Assembly (NCBI RefSeq): GCF_003945325.1
Contig: NZ_AP019307.1
Span: forward strand, 1,674,001-1,738,000
Length of the DNA stretch: 64,000 bases
DNA from: Nocardioides baekrokdamisoli
GTDB taxonomy: Bacteria > Actinomycetota > Actinomycetes > Propionibacteriales > Nocardioidaceae
Direction: 5' to 3'
The translations under genes were made by a program, and so were the position numbers. The notes under the pieces were generated by a model. It did no database searches. It had not been told where the DNA came from and saw only the letters and a list, made by a program, of their open reading frames with translations. Shown here one piece after another: positions 60,370 through 64,000 of the stretch. Numbering within the stretch: position 1 is the stretch's first letter; each line of letters starts with the position of its first letter.

Positions 60370-62315
60370 GCGCGGCTCCTGATCCGGCGGACCAGTCTCA
60401 TCGAGATCGCGATGCCGAGCAGGGCCAGCCCGCCGGCGATGAAGGCCCAGATCAGTCCGCTCACCTGCACGGATCGAACGGCGACGTCCACCGTGACGCC
60501 GATCGGATGTCCTGCGGAGTCAGTCACCGAGAAGTGCACTCGGTGATTGCCATGGGCGTTGATGGACACGTTCGCGAGCGGCGCTGCGGCCCCGTGAGCC
60601 GGCAGCGGGACGTTGCCGAAATGGCCGATCGAGGTGTCCTGGTCCGTCCAGGCCTTGAGGCTGACCGTGATGGGCACCGCGAGCTTGTTCTCCAGGGCGA
60701 GCGAGAAGCGACCACTCGACCCGGACAGGGTGACACCGCGGGGCGCCGTGACGGTGATGTTGTTGGAGATCAGGTCGGCGAGCTGAACGCTGACGCTCTG
60801 CGCGGACGGGCCGTGCACCATCGCCCGCGACATCGCGGGGAGCACCGTACGGCTCACCGGTCCGTTGACGTCCAGGCCGGTGAGGTTGTGCAGCGTCGCT
60901 GCTGTTCGGATGGCAGCGACGTACGCGGCCACACTGAGGTGGACGAGCGGTGACTCGGCGGCGGCCTTTGGCTGGTCGGGGAAGGTGCCCATGGTCAGGC
61001 CGTTGAGCGCCTGCGGCAGCGTGTCGAGCGACACCCACGGGGCTGCCAGGCTGGCTGCGAAGCCCGCTGGGTCCGCCGGAGAGAACGTCGACGGGATGAC
61101 CACGACGACCGGGGCGGTGGTGCCGAGGTGCAGCGCGGCCTCGGCGAGGATCTGCTGGCGCAGTGGCACCGGCGCGTACGCCTCCCCGGGCTTCGGGGCG
61201 CCGAGCGAGGCGAGGGCTGTGCCGACGACGCGTACGCCGTTGGCGCTCGATTGTGAGCCGGCAACCCGCGCGTCCACGAATGCCGTACTGCCCTCTGGTC
61301 CCAGGACTGCCGCTCCGGATGCGGTGAGGTCGGCGGAACGCCGGGCGGGTGCGGCATGGACACCGATCGCCGTGAACGGCGCCATCGCGATGCTCTCGGC
61401 CGAGGCCGCGATGTCCGGGCGGTCCGCGGTGGCGGTGATGTCGACGTCGCCGTACGGAAGGCCCCACACCTGATGGGTCCGGGCGACGTACTTGAACGAC
61501 GCCAGCCAGGACTGGGCGGCGGCCTTGGTGTCGGCCAGGGCACCGGCGTCGCCGAGCCAACCGGGGTTACCGTCAGCCAACCGGCTCGCAGCATCCACGA
61601 CCGCGGGATCGACGAGCAGATCTGCACCCGGAGTGCTGTTCACGACCTTCAGGAGTCGGGCCAGATGACCGCTGAACTCGCTGACCCACGTCGGAGCACC
61701 GGGTGCGTACGAGGTCGTCTCGAGCAGGTGACCGGTGGCGTCGTACTCGATGGGCTCGGTGATCTCGACGATCAGATGAACTCGCGCCTTCTGGGTGGTC
61801 GGTCCAACCACCGGGAGGAACGTACGCGCGCGGCCATCGGCGGTCTGGCTGACACCCGCGCTGCTCGTGCCGAGGGCATGGACGCCGAACCAGTAGACGC
61901 CGCCATGGACGTGTGGCAGCACCGAACTCGGCACGGTCAGGGACCAGGTGGTCGTCTGGCCGGGGTCGAGCTGCTTGATGGTGGTGAAGACACTGAGGAT
62001 CCGCTTGCCGACGGGCGCATCCTCGGGCATCTGCATCGCAGCGGCGAGCGCGTCCGTGGTCTGAATGGGAGTCGGCGCCAGGAACGGAAGGACCTGGATC
62101 TGCGTCCACGTCTGGTCGTCCGCGTTCGTGATGTGGCCGCTCAGACGGATGTCCCCGCTGGAGGTGCTCGGGGTCATCGCATCGATGGTGATCGTCAGCG
62201 GGTCCGTCGTCCCCGCGGCGTGCGCACGACCGCTCACGGTTGGAAGGAGCGCGCAGATCAGCGCGATGAGAGCCACGAGACCCGCCCGGATGCGGACGGT
62301 ACTGGCCCCAGACAT
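60366..62315 (-). CDS. DUF6049 family secreted membrane-anchored protein
   Basis: A 649-residue protein from ATG 62315. N-terminal signal peptide (RIRAGLVALIALICALLPTV, cut near AHAAG), a long extracytoplasmic part beginning with a beta-sandwich (DPLTITIDAMTPSTSSGDIR) and another near the C-terminus (NITVTAPRGVTLSGSSGRFS), and a single membrane helix near the end (~620-640) before a basic RRIRSRA tail. DUF6049 is the conserved actinobacterial gene upstream of murJ (Rv3909-like). Function unknown; probably part of the envelope complex with MurJ. Confidence 0.9.
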   Translation of the reverse strand: MSGASTVRIRAGLVALIALICALLPTVSGRAHAAGTTDPLTITIDAMTPSTSSGDIRLSGHITNADDQTWTQIQVLPFLAPTPIQTTDALAAAMQMPEDAPVGKRILSVFTTIKQLDPGQTTTWSLTVPSSVLPHVHGGVYWFGVHALGTSSAGVSQTADGRARTFLPVVGPTTQKARVHLIVEITEPIEYDATGHLLETTSYAPGAPTWVSEFSGHLARLLKVVNSTPGADLLVDPAVVDAASRLADGNPGWLGDAGALADTKAAAQSWLASFKYVARTHQVWGLPYGDVDITATADRPDIAASAESIAMAPFTAIGVHAAPARRSADLTASGAAVLGPEGSTAFVDARVAGSQSSANGVRVVGTALASLGAPKPGEAYAPVPLRQQILAEAALHLGTTAPVVVVIPSTFSPADPAGFAASLAAPWVSLDTLPQALNGLTMGTFPDQPKAAAESPLVHLSVAAYVAAIRTAATLHNLTGLDVNGPVSRTVLPAMSRAMVHGPSAQSVSVQLADLISNNITVTAPRGVTLSGSSGRFSLALENKLAVPITVSLKAWTDQDTSIGHFGNVPLPAHGAAAPLANVSINAHGNHRVHFSVTDSAGHPIGVTVDVAVRSVQVSGLIWAFIAGGLALLGIAISMRLVRRIRSRA

Positions 62316-62359
62316 GCTGGCGAGGATATCGGGCCGTTGGCCCTGCGCTTCTAGACTCG

Positions 62360-63820
62360 GTGGCTGTGTCCGGACCTGTGCAGCCAATCTCGTGGTCCGT
62401 GGTCGACATGCAACGGGCCGTGGAGGCCCAGCTCGACCTCCTGGCACCAGTCCTCGAGCCGCTCGGAGAGGCCTTCGCCGCCGAAGGACACGAACTCGCC
62501 CTCGTCGGCGGACCGGTCCGTGACGCGCTCCTCGGTCGTCCGGTGACCGACCTCGACCTGACCACCTCAGCGCGCCCGGAGCAGACCGAGGCCATCCTCA
62601 AGCGCGAGCGCGGACCGATCTGGGACATGGGCCGTGCCTTCGGCACGATCGGTACCCGCCGCGGCGAGTGGACGATCGAGATCACCACCTATCGCTCGGA
62701 GATCTACGACCCGTCCTCCCGCAAGCCGGAGGTCGACTTCGGCGACTCGCTGCCCGGAGACCTCGGCCGCCGAGACTTCACGATCAACGCGATGGCGGTG
62801 TCACTGCCGTCCCGCGAGATCGTCGATCCGTACGGTGGCGTCGTCGATCTGGCCCAGCGCGTGATTCGTACGCCGGGCGCACCTGAGTCGTCGTTCTCCG
62901 ACGATCCGCTGCGGATGATGCGCGCAGCCCGGTTTGCCGCGCAGCTCGGCTTCACCGTCGCCCCCGAGGTGATCGCCGCGATGACCGCGATGGCCGCCCG
63001 CATCGAGATCATCTCCGCGGAGCGCGTACGCGATGAACTGGTCAAGCTGATCCTGGCTCCGTACCCGCGCCTCGGCCTGACGTTGCTGGTCGAGACCGGG
63101 CTGGCTGACCATGTCCTGCCCGAACTGCCTGCGCTGAAACTCGAATCCGACGAGCACCACCGGCACAAGGACGTCTACGAGCATTCGTTGACCGTGCTGG
63201 AACAGGCGATTGCCCAGGAGTCGCGCCTGGGTGGCCCCGACTTCGTGTCCCGCTTCGCCGCGCTCATGCACGACGTCGGCAAGCCGCGTACGCGCCGCTT
63301 CGTCGACGGCGGTGTCGTGACGTTCCACAACCACGACGTGGTCGGCGCCAAGCTCACCCGCAAGCGGATGCAGGCACTGAAGTTCTCCAACGATGAGATC
63401 GCGGCGGTGTCGCGGCTGGTCGAGCTGCACCTGCGGTTCCACGGGTACGGCGAAGGCCAGTGGACCGATTCAGCGGTCCGGCGGTACGTACGCGACGCCG
63501 ACGACCTGCTCGAGCGGCTGCACATCCTGACCCGTGCCGACTGCACGACCCGCAACGCCCGCAAGGCGGCACGGCTCGCGGCCACGTACGACGAGCTCGA
63601 GTCCAGGATCGCGCGGCTGTCCGAGGAGGAGTCGTTGGCGTCGCTGCGGCCCGACCTCGACGGCAACCAGATCATGGAGATCCTCGGACTGGCACCCGGT
63701 CGCGAGGTCGGCGAGGCGTACGCCTTCCTGATGGAGCGCCGCCTGGATCACGGTCCGTCGACGCCCGAGGAGGCCGAGGCCGCGCTGCGTACCTGGTGGG
63801 CGGAGCGCCAGGCCCGGTGA
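62360..63820 (+). CDS. cca: CCA tRNA nucleotidyltransferase
   Basis: A 486-residue class II enzyme. GGPVRDALLGRPVTDLDLTT bears the GG signature and metal-binding DxD; GRRDFTINAMAVSLPS, DDPLRMMRAARFAAQL and an HD domain (FAALMHDVGKPRT) follow. It adds or repairs the 3' CCA, needed since the three tRNAs here do not encode CCA. GTG at 62360 is used; GTG at 62366 is also possible. Divergent from DUF6049 with 44 bases between, the standard actinobacterial order. Confidence 0.95.
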   Translation: MAVSGPVQPISWSVVDMQRAVEAQLDLLAPVLEPLGEAFAAEGHELALVGGPVRDALLGRPVTDLDLTTSARPEQTEAILKRERGPIWDMGRAFGTIGTRRGEWTIEITTYRSEIYDPSSRKPEVDFGDSLPGDLGRRDFTINAMAVSLPSREIVDPYGGVVDLAQRVIRTPGAPESSFSDDPLRMMRAARFAAQLGFTVAPEVIAAMTAMAARIEIISAERVRDELVKLILAPYPRLGLTLLVETGLADHVLPELPALKLESDEHHRHKDVYEHSLTVLEQAIAQESRLGGPDFVSRFAALMHDVGKPRTRRFVDGGVVTFHNHDVVGAKLTRKRMQALKFSNDEIAAVSRLVELHLRFHGYGEGQWTDSAVRRYVRDADDLLERLHILTRADCTTRNARKAARLAATYDELESRIARLSEEESLASLRPDLDGNQIMEILGLAPGREVGEAYAFLMERRLDHGPSTPEEAEAALRTWWAERQAR

Positions 63821-64000
63821 GCACGTCCACCGGCTTGCGCGGGGAGATCCAGGCGCTGCGAGCACTCGCGGCGTCGATGGTCGTCCTGTTCCACGTGTGG
63901 CCGGCCCTCGTGCCGGGTGGGTACGCCGGGGTCGACGTCTTCTTCGTCATCTCCGGCTACCTGATCACGGCGCACCTGTTGACCGAGCGCGAGCGGCACG
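63817..64000 (+). CDS. Acyltransferase-3 family membrane protein (partial, cut by window end)
   Basis: Only the first 61 codons are in view. GTG overlaps the cca stop by 4 bp. LRGEIQALRALAASMVVLFH, then GGYAGVDVFFVISGYLITAH, is the typical acyltransferase-3 start with its catalytic-region Arg and His. Whether an SGNH domain follows cannot be seen. Resembles the 25-27 kb gene and probably modifies an envelope sugar. Confidence 0.85.
   Translation, partial: MSTSTGLRGEIQALRALAASMVVLFHVWPALVPGGYAGVDVFFVISGYLITAHLLTERERH

Noticed and set aside
63888..63900. GTTCCACGTGTGG as a parS half
   Set aside because: Right arm does not match the palindrome; it is simply the Phe-His-Val-Trp codons of the acyltransferase.
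1..64000. CRISPR arrays, insertion sequences, prophage, rRNA
   Set aside because: No repeated spacer pattern, transposase, integrase, phage structural gene or rRNA segment was found on reading both strands.

Overview
The window is chromosomal DNA from a high-GC Gram-positive bacterium (Actinomycetota), carrying the replication-origin region. The order rpmH-rnpA-yidD-yidC-khpB-rsmG-parA-parB on one side of dnaA, and dnaN-gnd-recF-DUF721-gyrB-gyrA-DUF3566-tRNA-Ile-tRNA-Ala on the other, is typical of Actinomycetota. The separate fhaA-fhaB-pstP-rodA-pbpA-pknA-pknB cluster supports this. Frequent GTG starts, 4-bp start/stop overlaps and the very common word GTACG fit the Propionibacteriales (Nocardioidaceae-like), but that family placement is an inference from style and synteny only.

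Layout. 0-8.4 kb: a lysyl-phosphatidylglycerol-synthase-like protein, a GH16 glycosidase, proton-translocating transhydrogenase pntAB, a DUF1304 and SDR pair, a small membrane protein and an exported YkuD-like protein. 8.5-18.6 kb: tRNA-Leu, then the Ser/Thr-phosphorylation and cell-wall elongation operon (fhaA to pknB), DUF881 and an apparently doubled crgA. 18.7-18.8 kb: an unusual cluster of DnaA-box-like sequences between convergent genes. 18.8-29.6 kb: rhomboid protease, cyclophilin, DUF3817, SURF1, FprA, an SPFH protein, a FitAB-type toxin-antitoxin pair set between a broken and an intact DUF5808 gene, an SGNH acyltransferase, YccF, mycoredoxin, a CHAD protein, tRNA-Ala and ArfB. 29.7-35.3 kb: an accessory island with a PLD-nuclease/helicase plus NERD membrane-protein operon, facing a three-gene unit with a TIGR04255-like protein. 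35.5-46.9 kb: an FAD oxidoreductase, the tiny DLW-39 gene, tRNA-Ile, VOC, DUF3566, gyrA, gyrB, DUF721, recF, gnd and dnaN. 46.9-49.1 kb: oriC and dnaA. 49.1-54.2 kb: rpmH to parB. 54.3-64.0 kb: aminotransferase, trxA, trxB, pseudokinase, murJ, DUF6049, cca, and the start of another acyltransferase cut by the window edge.

How the parts fit. Replication (dnaA, dnaN, recF, gyrAB), segregation (parAB with three consensus and two variant parS sites), membrane insertion and RNA processing (yidC, yidD, rnpA, rsmG, khpB) and wall growth (RodA, PbpA, MurJ, PknAB, PstP, FhaA/B, CrgA) all lie near the origin. FhaA and the kinase-like partner of MurJ lie about 49 kb apart here; in mycobacteria they meet in one complex, which suggests the same PknB-controlled circuit with MurJ and its pseudokinase encoded as separate proteins. 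Most promising for novelty: the DnaA-box/palindrome cluster at 18.7 kb, the 29.7-35.3 kb island, the doubled CrgA, and the parS sites that overlap start codons.
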